Of a stretch of DNA of 64,000 bases, positions 46,515 through 55,757 are shown one piece after another. The DNA lies in the NCBI RefSeq assembly GCF_938041645.1, contig NZ_CALIST010000055.1:1-64000 (forward strand), written 5' to 3'. Source of the stretch: an uncultured Campylobacter sp. (lineage in GTDB: Bacteria; Campylobacterota; Campylobacteria; Campylobacterales; Campylobacteraceae). Below the pieces are notes generated by a model. The model searched no databases. It saw nothing but the letters and a program-made list of their open reading frames with translations, and was not told where the DNA came from. The translations under genes were made by a program, and so were the position numbers. Every line of letters begins with the position of its first letter. The first letter of the stretch is position 1.

Positions 46515-47207
46515 ATGTTATTAGGCAAAATCGATTATCTAAATTTGCTCCCATTTCACGTATTTTTAAAATCCCTTCCGCTGCCGTCTTATGTTAAAAA
46601 ATCTATAGAATTTAAAAAAGGGGTGCCGAGCAAACTCTGCGCCGATCTTTATAATTGCAGGATAGACGCCGCAGTAATCTCCAGCATTGAAAGCCGCCGC
46701 GCAAAATACCGCAAACTGCCTCTGGGAATCGTCGCAAAGCGCGAGGTTTTAAGCGTACTCGTGCGCAAAAACTCGGCGCCCAGGCTTGATCCCGCGTCGA
46801 TGAGCTCAAATATGCTAGCTCGCGTGCTGGATCTTAGCGGCGAGGTGCTAATCGGTGATAGTGCTCTAAAGGCGCTGCTTTCGCAGGGCAAGGATAAATT
46901 CTACGATCTGGGCGAAATTTGGCAGCAGCGTACGGGCTTGCCCTTTGTTTTCGGGCGGCTGTGCTGCGTGAAAAACGATAAGACTTACTCGCGCCTGGCG
47001 ACGAAATTTTTACGTTCGCGCATTAAAATTCCAAGATATATCCTGCAAAGCTACGCCTTTTCGCGCGGCATAAAAGAGCGTGAAATTTTAAATTATCTGA
47101 AATTTATAAGCTACAAAATCGGCGTCCGCGAGGAGTTGGCGCTGAAAAAATTTATCGCTAAAGCCAAAAAATTAAAATTTAATCCGGTTCAAAAGGAGGA
47201 ACTATGA
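46515..47207 (+). CDS. mqnA: Chorismate dehydratase MqnA (menaquinone, futalosine route)
   Basis: Protein of 230 aa of the MqnA/MqnD periplasmic-binding-like fold. The LGKIDYLNLLPFH opening and the GVPSKLC, DAAVISSIES and GLPFVFGRLC segments fit MqnA. It removes water from chorismate to start menaquinone synthesis by the futalosine route used in Campylobacter. The product feeds the same respiratory chain as the Nuo complex encoded further right. GGAGAAAG precedes the ATG and it overlaps gdhA by 4 bp. Confidence 0.88.
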   Translation: MLLGKIDYLNLLPFHVFLKSLPLPSYVKKSIEFKKGVPSKLCADLYNCRIDAAVISSIESRRAKYRKLPLGIVAKREVLSVLVRKNSAPRLDPASMSSNMLARVLDLSGEVLIGDSALKALLSQGKDKFYDLGEIWQQRTGLPFVFGRLCCVKNDKTYSRLATKFLRSRIKIPRYILQSYAFSRGIKEREILNYLKFISYKIGVREELALKKFIAKAKKLKFNPVQKEEL

Positions 47208-48562
47208 AGTCTTACATCGACGGCTTGCTGCTAAATTTAAAGCGCGCCAATCCCGGTCAGGAGGTCTTTATCCAGGCATCGACCGAGATTTTATACTCGC
47301 TCATACCGCTTCTAAAGCGCGACGAGCGATACGTGAAAAATAAAATTTTAGAGCGCATTTTAGCGCCCGAGCGCACGATGATGTTTCGCGTCGTCTATAT
47401 GAGCGACGGCGGCGAGCCCTGCGTGCATACGGGATATCGCATAGAGTTCAACTCCGCTCTGGGCCCTTACAAAGGCGGTCTGCGCTTTCATCCGAGCGTA
47501 AATTTGGGCGTTTTAAAATTTTTAGGGTTTGAGCAAATTTTTAAAAATTCCCTCACGGGTCTTAATATCGGTGGCGCAAAAGGTGGCGCAAATTTCGATC
47601 CTAAGGGCAAGAGCGACGGCGAGATTATGAGATTTTGTCAAGCTTTTATGCTTGAGCTTCACCGCCTAATCAGCTCCAACACCGACGTGCCTGCGGGCGA
47701 CATCGGCGTGGGCGGCCGCGAGATCGGCTATATGTACGGCGCGTATAAAAAGCTCACCCGCAGATTCGACGGCGCGCTTACGGGCAAGGGGCTAAGCTGG
47801 GGCGGCAGCCTTGCGCGCACCGAGGCTACGGGCTACGGATCGGTCTATTTTGCAAACGAGATGCTTGCTACCAGAGGCGATTCGCTGCACGGCAAAATTT
47901 GCACGATCTCGGGCGCCGGCAACGTTGCGATCTACACAGCCGAAAAGCTCTATCAAATGCAGGCTAAGCCCGTCACCGTAAGTGATTCTACGGGCTTTAT
48001 CTATGATGCCGAGGGAATCGACGTGGCGCTTCTTAAAAAGCTAAAAGAGCAGCTGCGCGTGGGGCTTTGCGAATATATCAAGGAGCGTCCTAACGCAAAA
48101 TTTATCCCAGTTAGCGCCTATCCCGCAGGCCGCAACGACGTGTGGAGCGTGCCGTGCGACGCTGCATTTCCGAGCGCTACGCAAAATGAGCTTAATCTGC
48201 AAGACGTAAAGACTCTCTATGCCAACGGATGTCGCATGGTTTGCGAGGGCGCGAATATGCCAAGCACGCTTGAGGCGATCGATTTTATGCTCGCGCAAAA
48301 AGACTTTCTTTTCGGTCCTGCGAAAGCGGCGAATGCTGGCGGTGTGGCTACAAGCGGGCTTGAGATGGCGCAAAACGCGCAGATGGCGTCATGGAGCTTC
48401 GAGGAGGTCGATAGCAAGCTGCGCGAGATCATGCGCCACATATTTCGCACCAGTTACGAGACCTCGAAGGAATTCGGCGCGGAGGGCAATCTCGTGCTAG
48501 GCTCGAATATCGCGGGCTTTCGCCGCGTAGCCGATGCGATGCTGGATCAAGGCCTGGTTTAA
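47204..48562 (+). CDS. gdhA: Glutamate dehydrogenase (NADP-type)
   Basis: Protein of 452 aa, hexameric family length. The segments GGLRFHPSVNLGVLKFLGFEQIFKNSLTG and GGAKGGANFDPKGKSDGEIMRFCQ hold the catalytic lysine and aspartate; VPAGDIGVGGREIGYM and the ISGAGNVAIYTAEKL dinucleotide fold follow. It assimilates ammonia into glutamate. AAGGAGG precedes the ATG. It overlaps mqnA by 4 bp. Confidence 0.97.
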   Translation: MKSYIDGLLLNLKRANPGQEVFIQASTEILYSLIPLLKRDERYVKNKILERILAPERTMMFRVVYMSDGGEPCVHTGYRIEFNSALGPYKGGLRFHPSVNLGVLKFLGFEQIFKNSLTGLNIGGAKGGANFDPKGKSDGEIMRFCQAFMLELHRLISSNTDVPAGDIGVGGREIGYMYGAYKKLTRRFDGALTGKGLSWGGSLARTEATGYGSVYFANEMLATRGDSLHGKICTISGAGNVAIYTAEKLYQMQAKPVTVSDSTGFIYDAEGIDVALLKKLKEQLRVGLCEYIKERPNAKFIPVSAYPAGRNDVWSVPCDAAFPSATQNELNLQDVKTLYANGCRMVCEGANMPSTLEAIDFMLAQKDFLFGPAKAANAGGVATSGLEMAQNAQMASWSFEEVDSKLREIMRHIFRTSYETSKEFGAEGNLVLGSNIAGFRRVADAMLDQGLV

Positions 48563-48999
48563 GCTCAACTCGCTTTATTTTGTCAAAAGCGGCAGCTCGC
48601 TTTTAAATTTAGCTCTTTAAATTTACGGCGAGCTTTTGGTTGTTTTGATAAAATTTCAATCGTTTGCGCCAAGAATATAGCCGCTCATCGCTATAATTTG
48701 CTTTATGCGCCTTGCATTTACATCTTGTGCGCTACGTAAATTTAAATAGTGCCGATTTTAAATTTAGCCGCAAGCGTGCAAAGTCCGCCGCTGCCAAATT
48801 TTATCTTTAAATTTGGCGGGTAAATTTTGCCCGTTAAAGCTTTGAAATTTGACGTTTAAAATTTAACTCGAAGCCGCTTTAAATTTAGCCTAAATTTTAT
48901 CTCAGCTCGCCCGCGCAGCGCGTAAATTTAAACCGAGCACGGGCTGAGCGTTTACCGCAGTTTGGCATAATGGCGCAAATTTTATCCAAAGGTTGCAAT
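48563..48999. other. Gene-free, AAATTT-dense stretch
   Basis: 437 bp with no gene. AAATTTA-type words recur every 10-25 bases here; nothing else stands out. Confidence 0.6.
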
Positions 49000-49731
49000 A
49001 TGAAAAAATTTATAGTTTTACTCGCCGCCGCGTCGCTGTCGCTTGCGCATGCGGACGTAACGGATATCCTAAAGCAGGGCGCGAGCGTACTCGGTGCGAC
49101 TCAGAGCGGAAACTACAAAGAGCTGCTCGCTTCCGCTACGAACCGCGCCGCAAGTGAGCTCGCCAAGGGCTACATCCACAGCAAGACCGCTAAAATCGAG
49201 CTTCCTCCTTCGCTTAAGGCGGCTGCGAAGCTTGCGAGAAAGGTGGGCGGCGATAAATGGGAGCAGCAGCTCGTCGTGAGTATGAACGATGCCGCTACCA
49301 AGGCGGTGAGCGGTGCGAGCAAGATATTTTTGCAAGATCTGAAATCGATGAGCGATGCCGACGTTAAAAAGCTCATCGGCGGCGGCGACACCGCGCTTAG
49401 CGAGTATTTGCAGAGTAAATCGGGCGCGAAGCTGCGGGCGGTTTTCAGACCGATCGTAAGCGATATGATGAGCAAAAACAGCTTCGCGACGGCGTATAAC
49501 GGGCTAAATTCCTTCGCGCAAAGCAAGATCGCGGGCAATGAGGCGGTGCAAAACATCGCGCGCGGGCTGGGTGCGAGCGAATATCTGCCTAAGCAGGGCG
49601 AGGACTTGAATGATTACATCACGCAAAAGACGCTGGATGGGCTATTTGCGGTGATGAGAGAAAAAGAAAGCGCGCTTCGCGGCAGCGCCGTCGGCAAAGG
49701 TGCGGGGATTTTAGGCAAGGTGCTTAAATAA
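49000..49731 (+). CDS. DUF4197 family secreted protein
   Basis: Protein of 243 aa. A signal peptide (MKKFIVLLAAASLSLAHA) is followed by a mainly helical mature protein with KIELPPSLKAAAKLARKVGG, SGASKIFLQDLKSMSDADVKKLIGGGDTA and a C-terminal DGLFAVMREKE segment, the DUF4197 pattern. Function unknown. ATG 49000 is chosen because it begins the signal peptide and has AAAGG at 7 bp; an in-frame start at 48970 would put charged residues in front. Confidence 0.9.
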   Translation: MKKFIVLLAAASLSLAHADVTDILKQGASVLGATQSGNYKELLASATNRAASELAKGYIHSKTAKIELPPSLKAAAKLARKVGGDKWEQQLVVSMNDAATKAVSGASKIFLQDLKSMSDADVKKLIGGGDTALSEYLQSKSGAKLRAVFRPIVSDMMSKNSFATAYNGLNSFAQSKIAGNEAVQNIARGLGASEYLPKQGEDLNDYITQKTLDGLFAVMREKESALRGSAVGKGAGILGKVLK

Positions 49732-50166
49732 AGCTCGCGGCGAGGTTTTGGCATAAATTTCGCCGTATAGCTACTTTCGGTTGCTTCGCGCCGCCGCCCG
49801 CGTAGTCTAAAGCTGCGCGCAAAGTGTCCGCTCGCACGAAGCGGCTGCTTGCGGCAAATCATCGGGTGAGCGGCGAAATTTAGAAGTTCGTTTGTCACGC
49901 GCTTGCGGTAGGCTTGCTTTAGACGATAATCTTAGCGCGGAGTTTAGTCTGCGAAATTTGAAACTGTAAAATTTAGAAATTTAGCAAGACGCAAAGGATT
50001 TGAAATTTTAAAATTTCACGCGGAGTTTTAGAAATTCGTACGGCAATTGAATGCGCGTATATCTAGCGTCTGCGTCTGAAATTTTACAAAGCGGCGGAGT
50101 ATCGGAATAGCAGAGCGGTAACAGATAAGCGTGTAAGAGTAAAGCAAGAAAGCCGTCTTGTAAATT
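49732..50166. other. Gene-free stretch
   Basis: 435 bp. Contains no supported gene; marks the left edge of an AT-rich accessory patch. Confidence 0.5.
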
Positions 50167-50742
50167 TCATCGCTTTTTAAATTTACGCTTTTTACGCTTT
50201 GAAGTTTTAACGCTTTGATCGGAAGCATTTCTTTGCTGATACACGCCGTCATTTTTATACTCCGTTAGCTTTTTGCCGCAGTATGAGCAAATTTGATCGG
50301 TATCTTTGACGTCCTCGTACAGGTAAAATTTAAAGCAGTCCTTGCACCACATATATTGCGGATATCTTTTTATGCTCTTTTCAGGATGGAAGACGAGGTA
50401 AAAAAACGAGATACTAATAAGTAAAACCAAAAATCCCGAGATAAGAAAAGGATATCCGATTTTGCTTTGTATTCCTGCGGGATCTTGCGTTGTAAAAATT
50501 TCTATAGATATTATTAAAAGGTTTAAGCCTATCAAGGCATTAATCACTCTACCTATTTTTTTGTTTATGAAAATTCCTGCAGAAACAAATAATAAACCGA
50601 TGATAAAAATCTTGATAATATAGACCGGCTCAACTGCGCTCCAGCCCCCGTATTTAAAATACATCTTTCCGCTAAAGCAGCCAAGAATACTTTCAAATAC
50701 AAAAAATGCGCCCAAAAGTATTAAACCTATCCTAGTGCTCAT
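50167..50742 (-). CDS. Membrane protein with zinc ribbon and basic tail
   Basis: Protein of 191 aa. Four predicted membrane helices (residues 5-22, 42-60, 65-82, 97-118) are followed by a cytoplasmic-looking zinc ribbon (WCKDC ... CSYC, residues 133-156) and a very basic tail ending KRKKRKFKKR. I do not recognise the family. It overlaps the preceding small gene by 11 bp, and its AT-rich composition matches the rest of the immunity-gene patch. Confidence 0.78.
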   Translation of the reverse strand: MSTRIGLILLGAFFVFESILGCFSGKMYFKYGGWSAVEPVYIIKIFIIGLLFVSAGIFINKKIGRVINALIGLNLLIISIEIFTTQDPAGIQSKIGYPFLISGFLVLLISISFFYLVFHPEKSIKRYPQYMWCKDCFKFYLYEDVKDTDQICSYCGKKLTEYKNDGVYQQRNASDQSVKTSKRKKRKFKKR

Positions 50743-50902
50743 TTTTTATTCCTATGGCTTTTTTGAGATAGTTGTCATTGTTTGAATAGCGCCTCATTAG
50801 GCTGTAGCTTGTCGTCGGGGGCATACTTTCATTAAGCATATCGTTAGCAAAATTTATCAAATTTAATAAAATATCTATTTTAGCCATCAATGCTGTATTC
50901 AC
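50732..50902 (-). CDS. Small hypothetical protein, 56 aa
   Basis: GTG 50902 has GAGGG seven bases upstream and lies 10 bp after the preceding stop; the frame encodes AKIDILLNLINFANDMLNE, then SYSLMRRYSNNDNYLKKA, and stops at 50732, overlapping the next gene. An ATG at 50887 would give 51 aa but lacks a ribosome binding site. The tight operon spacing argues for a real gene; the sequence is not recognised. Confidence 0.5.
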   Translation of the reverse strand: MNTALMAKIDILLNLINFANDMLNESMPPTTSYSLMRRYSNNDNYLKKAIGIKNEH

Positions 50903-50912
50903 CCTTTCGCCC

Positions 50913-51545
50913 TCACACCTCTATAACCACATCCTTATACTTTTCATAAAGCCTCGGCTTTAAAATTTTATCACGATACTCTTTGCCTGCCTTAGTCATA
51001 CATATCCAATGGCTAAATCTGCTCCATGTGTTAGGGTCTTTCCAAGTTATCTCTGCTTTGGGAGCGATGTTCTCCTCCTCTAAAAATTTATACCCAAAAA
51101 AGAAATTATCTCTAAAATAGATCCACTTCTCATAAAGCGACATACCTAGATCGATCTTGGATAAATTCGTATCGAAGTCAGCCCATTTCTTTCTTAAATT
51201 TCCGCGCTCTATACCGAAGTCTATCATACCCCCTAAAAATAGCTGTCCCATTACTCCGAAGTATTCTCCCGCGTATGTCGGATAGGCTGAAATTTCAGGA
51301 TTATCTTCGTCCGCTAGCTTATAGTCGCTTTGGATAATCCCATATAGTTCAAACCATTCGTACCAATCAAAGATTTCATATTCAAGGTAATCCAAAATAT
51401 CTTTTTTTCTGGTACCGGGAATTTGAGCTAATATGCGAACAAACGAATCCATCCAGCAATCAAATCCTAAAGCCTTATAAAGTTCTTCATCTTTGTTAAA
51501 AACCCAGCCGTATAGTTCATTCGGTTTCAAAATTTTAAATTTCAT
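50913..51545 (-). CDS. Hypothetical protein, 210 aa, in immunity cluster
   Basis: Soluble protein rich in Trp, Tyr and Phe (for example EYEIFDWYEWFELYGI near residue 53 and LYEKWIYFRDNFFFGYKF near residue 140). No signal peptide. Not recognised. Its start overlaps the end of the upstream gene by 11 bp. Aromatic-rich, acidic, single-domain proteins beside an Imm53 gene are often immunity proteins of polymorphic toxins, but that is context only. Confidence 0.75.
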   Translation of the reverse strand: MKFKILKPNELYGWVFNKDEELYKALGFDCWMDSFVRILAQIPGTRKKDILDYLEYEIFDWYEWFELYGIIQSDYKLADEDNPEISAYPTYAGEYFGVMGQLFLGGMIDFGIERGNLRKKWADFDTNLSKIDLGMSLYEKWIYFRDNFFFGYKFLEEENIAPKAEITWKDPNTWSRFSHWICMTKAGKEYRDKILKPRLYEKYKDVVIEV

Positions 51546-52146
51546 AGTATCTCCTTTTTAAATTTAATCGGTTGCCGATAGAATTTACCTCATCGATCCG
51601 TTTGGTTGATCTCATAAACTCGTTAATATAAAAATTATTTGATTCCGAGAGCTTGGGCATACTTTTTATTATTTCATCTAAATCGACGCTCTTTATTTCG
51701 GCGCAATTTTTTACATCGCCGCAGATACCGATAAAAATAAGATCGTCTCTGTTTTTGCCTATAAATTTACCCTTTGCGTAATAGCCGCCTTCAAATCTTT
51801 CATAGGCTATATAATATAATATTTGCTTTAAAATTTCACTTTGATCCAGCTTAAAATAGGTGCAGAATTCCACGCCCTCCATATCTTGCGATATGTCGGT
51901 GGCGCCTACGGAGCTTTTTTCATATTTTTTAAGATCTATTTTTCGGATATTGTTTTCATCTCCTTCGCCAATTGCTCCAAGCGCGCGAAAATCCATATCT
52001 ATCTCGCCGTAAATATCAAAAAACAGATAGCTGCCCTTAAAGCTTTTATAGGCGAATTCCTTTACGGCGTCCTTAACAATTTCAATATTTGCAAGCGTAA
52101 CTTCGGTCTTTTTACAAGATTCGTTTTTTATCTCGACTTCGATCAT
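51535..52146 (-). CDS. Hypothetical protein, 203 aa, in immunity cluster
   Basis: Soluble, acidic alpha/beta protein without signal peptide. A pair of segments, GSYLFFDIYGEIDMDF near residue 40 and LKQILYYIAYERFEGGYYAKG near residue 108, suggests a compact domain, but I cannot name it. AAAGGAG precedes the ATG. It lies between the Imm53-type gene (29 bp) and the 210-aa gene (overlap), in one operon. Confidence 0.75.
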   Translation of the reverse strand: MIEVEIKNESCKKTEVTLANIEIVKDAVKEFAYKSFKGSYLFFDIYGEIDMDFRALGAIGEGDENNIRKIDLKKYEKSSVGATDISQDMEGVEFCTYFKLDQSEILKQILYYIAYERFEGGYYAKGKFIGKNRDDLIFIGICGDVKNCAEIKSVDLDEIIKSMPKLSESNNFYINEFMRSTKRIDEVNSIGNRLNLKRRYYEI

Positions 52147-52175
52147 CTAGGCTCCTTTATTTGCCTTGCTAAATT

Positions 52176-52451
52176 TTAATCCGTTAGCCATTTTACCACG
52201 TATTCCAATAATTCCTCTAAATTCTCGGCTCCGCAACTTCCTTTGAGTTTGTTTTCCGTGGCATTGACGAAAAACCAATCCTCGTCATCTCTATCGACAT
52301 TTATTTTTATCGGCTTTTTCCCGCTCTCGCCATCGATTTCGATCCACCAGCCCGGGTTATCGACCGTTTCCAGCGTAAGTCCGTATTGATGCTCCCATTC
52401 TCCGTCGCATTTGGAAGCATACCAGTTTTGTATGAGTTTTAGATTATTCAT
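52176..52451 (-). CDS. Imm53 family immunity protein
   Basis: Protein of 91 aa with the Imm53 pattern: LIQNWYASKCDGEWEHQYGLTLETVDNPGWWIEID, then a DDEDWFFVNATENKLKGSCG segment. The family neutralises nuclease-type toxin domains of polymorphic toxins delivered between bacteria. GGAGGAG precedes the ATG. No toxin gene is present here, so it may be an orphan immunity gene acquired for protection or kept after loss of the toxin. Confidence 0.88.
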   Translation of the reverse strand: MNNLKLIQNWYASKCDGEWEHQYGLTLETVDNPGWWIEIDGESGKKPIKINVDRDDEDWFFVNATENKLKGSCGAENLEELLEYVVKWLTD

Positions 52452-52541
52452 TGCTCCTCCTTTAATTTTATAAATTTTAAAATTCTAAATTTGTTAGGCT
52501 TTGATATTGCAATTGAAGCAGGGCTTCTTTGCTATTTAAAT

Positions 52542-52895
52542 TTAATCGCTTATTAAAAATTTCTTTTCCACGCCATCTTTATTTACGGTGATTATCTTCG
52601 AGTTTGGAATATTTAAAAATTTTATAGCTTTTTCGTCCAGCTCTGACAATGGCTCTTCGTGATTATATTTGGTTTTAAAGTAATATAAGAAAAGATCGGC
52701 CGTTCGATTTTCATCCATAAGTTGCATTATGCACCTATCGTTTGAATCGCCGCTACCATATCGGTTTATCATCATAAACGGCTCGCAGCTCTTATGAAAC
52801 GGGAAGTGGCCGAAATTAAAAAGATTGCCGACGAGCTCAAATACAAGGACAAAAAACAGAAATAAAATGAATAGTTTAATTCCTCTACGTTTCAT
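52542..52895 (-). CDS. Single-pass membrane protein, 117 aa
   Basis: One N-terminal membrane helix after a basic KRRGIK start (residues 7-24, rich in Phe and Leu), then an extracytoplasmic domain with two cysteines (SCEPFMM and DRCIMQL), about 18 residues apart, that could form a disulfide. Not recognised. AGGAAA precedes the ATG. First gene of the AT-rich patch when read on the minus strand. Confidence 0.7.
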   Translation of the reverse strand: MKRRGIKLFILFLFFVLVFELVGNLFNFGHFPFHKSCEPFMMINRYGSGDSNDRCIMQLMDENRTADLFLYYFKTKYNHEEPLSELDEKAIKFLNIPNSKIITVNKDGVEKKFLISD

Positions 52896-53009
52896 TACGG
52901 CGTTTCCTAAATTTTGAAATCAAAAATTCGTTTGTGTTTTAAATGCCAGACGATATTTGCGCTCAAGTCGCGGGTGTACTCAAGCGCTAGTAGCGGTCTG
53001 GCGCAAAAT

Positions 53010-54362
53010 TTACGACGCTATCTCGCTTTTTGCCGCGCCAGCTGCGGCGGATTCGCTTTCATCCATAATGATGAGCTGTTTTGCGCGCTTAATCTTGGCA
53101 TCGTCGCGAAACGCCGCGCGCACCTTGTCCATGCCGGTGTAAAATTCCTTCATCAAAACAAGGCACAAATACGCGCCGAATTCCGTCGTACGGATGATCT
53201 CGCCCTCGATTCGCACGGCTCCTGCTAGCCTTAGCAGGCTAAGTTCTCTGCCCAGTTCGCGGCGCAAATTTAGATCGTTTGCGGCGTTAAATTTAGCGAT
53301 ATCGATCTCGCCGTTAAAAAGCTCGGTCAAAAAGAGGTATTTCGCGCGCTCGGATCTGCTAAAATCGCAGGTAGCGATGACGGTGCTTTCGTTTTTGCGC
53401 ACCCTGCTTGCGTACTCTTCGAGGTTGAACGCATTTACGAGCAGCCTGCCGCCTAGGAAACTAAACGCGCCGCTTCCGATGCCTACGTATTCGTGGTTTG
53501 TGCCTACATACTCGTCGCTCATATTTGATTTTTCGCGAGCGAAAGCCCATGCGTTGCTGCGGTGCCAGCTAGAAAATTCCTTGCAGATGATGGAGTAAAA
53601 CTCCTCCTCGTGATCTACATTGCTAACGCCGAGACTTCGTGCTATTTGATCGCGCATCAAAGGGGATTTCATCAGCGGATACAGCGTGATCTGCTCCGGT
53701 TTTACCGCCTTTGCTGCTTCAATGTCGCGAAGTAAAATTTCGCGCGTTTGAAACGGAAAGTTAAAGATCAGATCCAGGCTTAAAATCGGTAAAATTCCGA
53801 CCGCTCGGGATAGCTTTTCTTGCAGAATTTCGCCCGAGCCGAATTTGTCGTAGCGCGACGCTTTGCGTAAAATATCATCATCAAAGCTCTGAACCCCCAC
53901 GCTTAAGCGGTCTATGAGCCCGCGAAATCGCAGCAAGCTCTCAGGCTCGATGTGGTTGGGATCGCTCTCGCACGAGACCTCTTTGATGCTAAAAAGCGAC
54001 TTGGCAAGCTCCAGCGTGCGCGCTAACTCATCCTCGTCGATTAGCGTCGTGCCGCCGCCTACGTAAAGCGTCTCAAAGTCGTAGCCTGCGTCCTTCGTGC
54101 GCTGCATCTCGGTGCGTAGCGCGCAGAAATACGCCTTGCACGTACCGCGCTCGTAGGCGTATTTATGAAAGGAGCAGTACGGGCAAAACGTGTGGCAAAA
54201 GGGCACATGCATGTAGAGCATATATTTTTTATCAGAGTTTGGAATTTTAGCGATATTTTCCTGCGCGATATCGATTCTAAGAGAGTTATAAAGAGATTTT
54301 TGCATGGTTTCGGCGGCGTATTTTTTAGCGAAGCTATGCACCATTTGACTGATAAAATTCAT
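53010..54362 (-). CDS. HemN-like radical SAM protein (coproporphyrinogen oxidase family)
   Basis: Protein of 450 aa. The radical SAM cluster is in VPFCHTFCPYCSFHK (CxxxCxxC, residues 55-62). GGGTTLIDEDEL, SVGVQSFDDDIL and the C-terminal HemN-type winged region follow. HemN-type proteins decarboxylate coproporphyrinogen III anaerobically or, in relatives, act in haem handling (HutW/ChuW) or as HemW chaperones. The extended N-terminus and the CHTFCPYC spacing make the exact subgroup uncertain. It stands alone on the minus strand. Confidence 0.85.
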   Translation of the reverse strand: MNFISQMVHSFAKKYAAETMQKSLYNSLRIDIAQENIAKIPNSDKKYMLYMHVPFCHTFCPYCSFHKYAYERGTCKAYFCALRTEMQRTKDAGYDFETLYVGGGTTLIDEDELARTLELAKSLFSIKEVSCESDPNHIEPESLLRFRGLIDRLSVGVQSFDDDILRKASRYDKFGSGEILQEKLSRAVGILPILSLDLIFNFPFQTREILLRDIEAAKAVKPEQITLYPLMKSPLMRDQIARSLGVSNVDHEEEFYSIICKEFSSWHRSNAWAFAREKSNMSDEYVGTNHEYVGIGSGAFSFLGGRLLVNAFNLEEYASRVRKNESTVIATCDFSRSERAKYLFLTELFNGEIDIAKFNAANDLNLRRELGRELSLLRLAGAVRIEGEIIRTTEFGAYLCLVLMKEFYTGMDKVRAAFRDDAKIKRAKQLIIMDESESAAAGAAKSEIAS

Positions 54363-54431
54363 AAAACTTTAGCCTTTTTTAAACTTAAAAATTAATTTTT
54401 GAAGTTTATCGAAAACTAACTTATAAATTTA

Positions 54432-54779
54432 TCAAGAATTCAATAAAAAGCGTAGCACCGCCATATATATTAGCGTAGGAAGCGCTATCGTCACGAGCGA
54501 ATTACGAAATTTAGCATGCACGCAAAACGCCATAATCAGGCAAAATAGCAGCGCCGCCGTTTGCAAGATGTCCGCGCCAAAAGCCCGCTCGCCCGAAAAG
54601 CTAGGCAGCATAGTTTTAAGTGCATAGATTGTCAAAACGACCATTATCAAAAGCCCCGAGTTTTTCTGCAGATACGCCAGATTTGGACTCGCGGTCTTTT
54701 TCTTAAAAAGCAGCAGCGGCAAAAATCGCGTCAAAATCGTAGCGAGCGAGGCTAGAAAGATATAGGGCAAAATTTCCAC
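54432..54779 (-). CDS. azlD: AzlD-type branched-chain amino acid transporter subunit
   Basis: Protein of 115 aa, almost entirely hydrophobic, with an N-terminal RFLPLLLFKKK after the first helix, the AzlD pattern. It starts at GTG 54779, overlapping the azlC stop by one base. It is the small partner of AzlC in an exporter of branched-chain amino acids. Confidence 0.92.
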   Translation of the reverse strand: MEILPYIFLASLATILTRFLPLLLFKKKTASPNLAYLQKNSGLLIMVVLTIYALKTMLPSFSGERAFGADILQTAALLFCLIMAFCVHAKFRNSLVTIALPTLIYMAVLRFLLNS

Positions 54780-55537
54780 TACCTACCCCTTTTTAGGAAT
54801 TTTTGCAGCCTGCGTCCCGCGCGCGAAGATCGCTCGAAGTATTTACGAAAGAGCAGCAGTACCGCAGTGCCGAAAATCAGAGTGCCGAATAAAAAGTATT
54901 TTGCAGGAAAGATAAAAAGCCCCGCAAACGCGCAGGCAAAGCCCAGAAATAGCACTTTGTATTGCGGATTTGCTTTGAAAACCTCATAGGTAAGCATCGC
55001 AAAAAGCGCCGTCAGGCTAAACTCGACCCCGCTAAAATCAAGCTTTAAGCTTGCCCCCAAAACAGCCCCCGTAACGACGCCCGCAACCCAGTAGGATTGA
55101 TTTAAAATCGCGGTTAGATTATAGAGCAGATCAAGCTCTTTTAGTCTTAGCGGCGTTACGTGTCGCTTGCCGCTAAGCTCCTCGGGGCGCAAAAACGCAC
55201 GCGCTTTTAGCAGCGCAAAGGTTTCGTCCGTAAGGGCATATACGGCGTAAATTTTATGACGCACGAAGCGCAGCTCGTCCAGCAGCGACATCGTGTAGAA
55301 AAAATGGCGAAAATTTAGCAAAAACGCCACGACGAAGGTATCTACGAGCGAGGCGTGGGTTACGATGAATGCGATCAACACGAACTCCACGCTGCCTGCG
55401 TATATAAGCAGCGAGGTCAGCGCCAGAGCCCAGACGGGCAGGTCTTGGCTGATGCCGTAGATACCAAACGCCAGCCCCAGCGGCACGTAGCCCATCATCA
55501 CGGCAAGGGTGGATCTGAAAATTTCAAATTTACTCAT
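54779..55537 (-). CDS. azlC: AzlC family branched-chain amino acid exporter
   Basis: Protein of 252 aa with PLGLAFGIYGISQDLPVWALALTSLLIYAGSVEFV, the AzlC signature, and NFRHFFYTMSL. It has several membrane helices and a basic C-terminal tail. -10 box TACAAT lies at 55562-55567. Works with AzlD. Confidence 0.93.
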   Translation of the reverse strand: MSKFEIFRSTLAVMMGYVPLGLAFGIYGISQDLPVWALALTSLLIYAGSVEFVLIAFIVTHASLVDTFVVAFLLNFRHFFYTMSLLDELRFVRHKIYAVYALTDETFALLKARAFLRPEELSGKRHVTPLRLKELDLLYNLTAILNQSYWVAGVVTGAVLGASLKLDFSGVEFSLTALFAMLTYEVFKANPQYKVLFLGFACAFAGLFIFPAKYFLFGTLIFGTAVLLLFRKYFERSSRAGRRLQKFLKRGR

Positions 55538-55561
55538 AGCTTTCCTAAATTTAAAAGGGCG

Positions 55562-55567
55562 ATTGTA
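55562..55567 (-). promoter_or_regulatory. -10 box of azlCD
   Basis: Minus strand reads AGCTACAATCGCCC, about 25 bp before the azlC ATG. Confidence 0.45.
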
Positions 55568-55757
55568 GCTAAAATTTTATTAAATTTTACAGGGCGCGCA
55601 GGCGGGATCTGCGCTGCTGCGAGCTGGTTTTGCGCGGTTATGCGTCGCAAGAGGAGCTGTAAAATTTACTCGGTTCGCCGCCGTAAATTTTAAAATTTAG
55701 CCTGCGTAGAATTTTGCGAAATTTTAAAATTTCGGGGAGCGGATCTTTAAATTTAGC

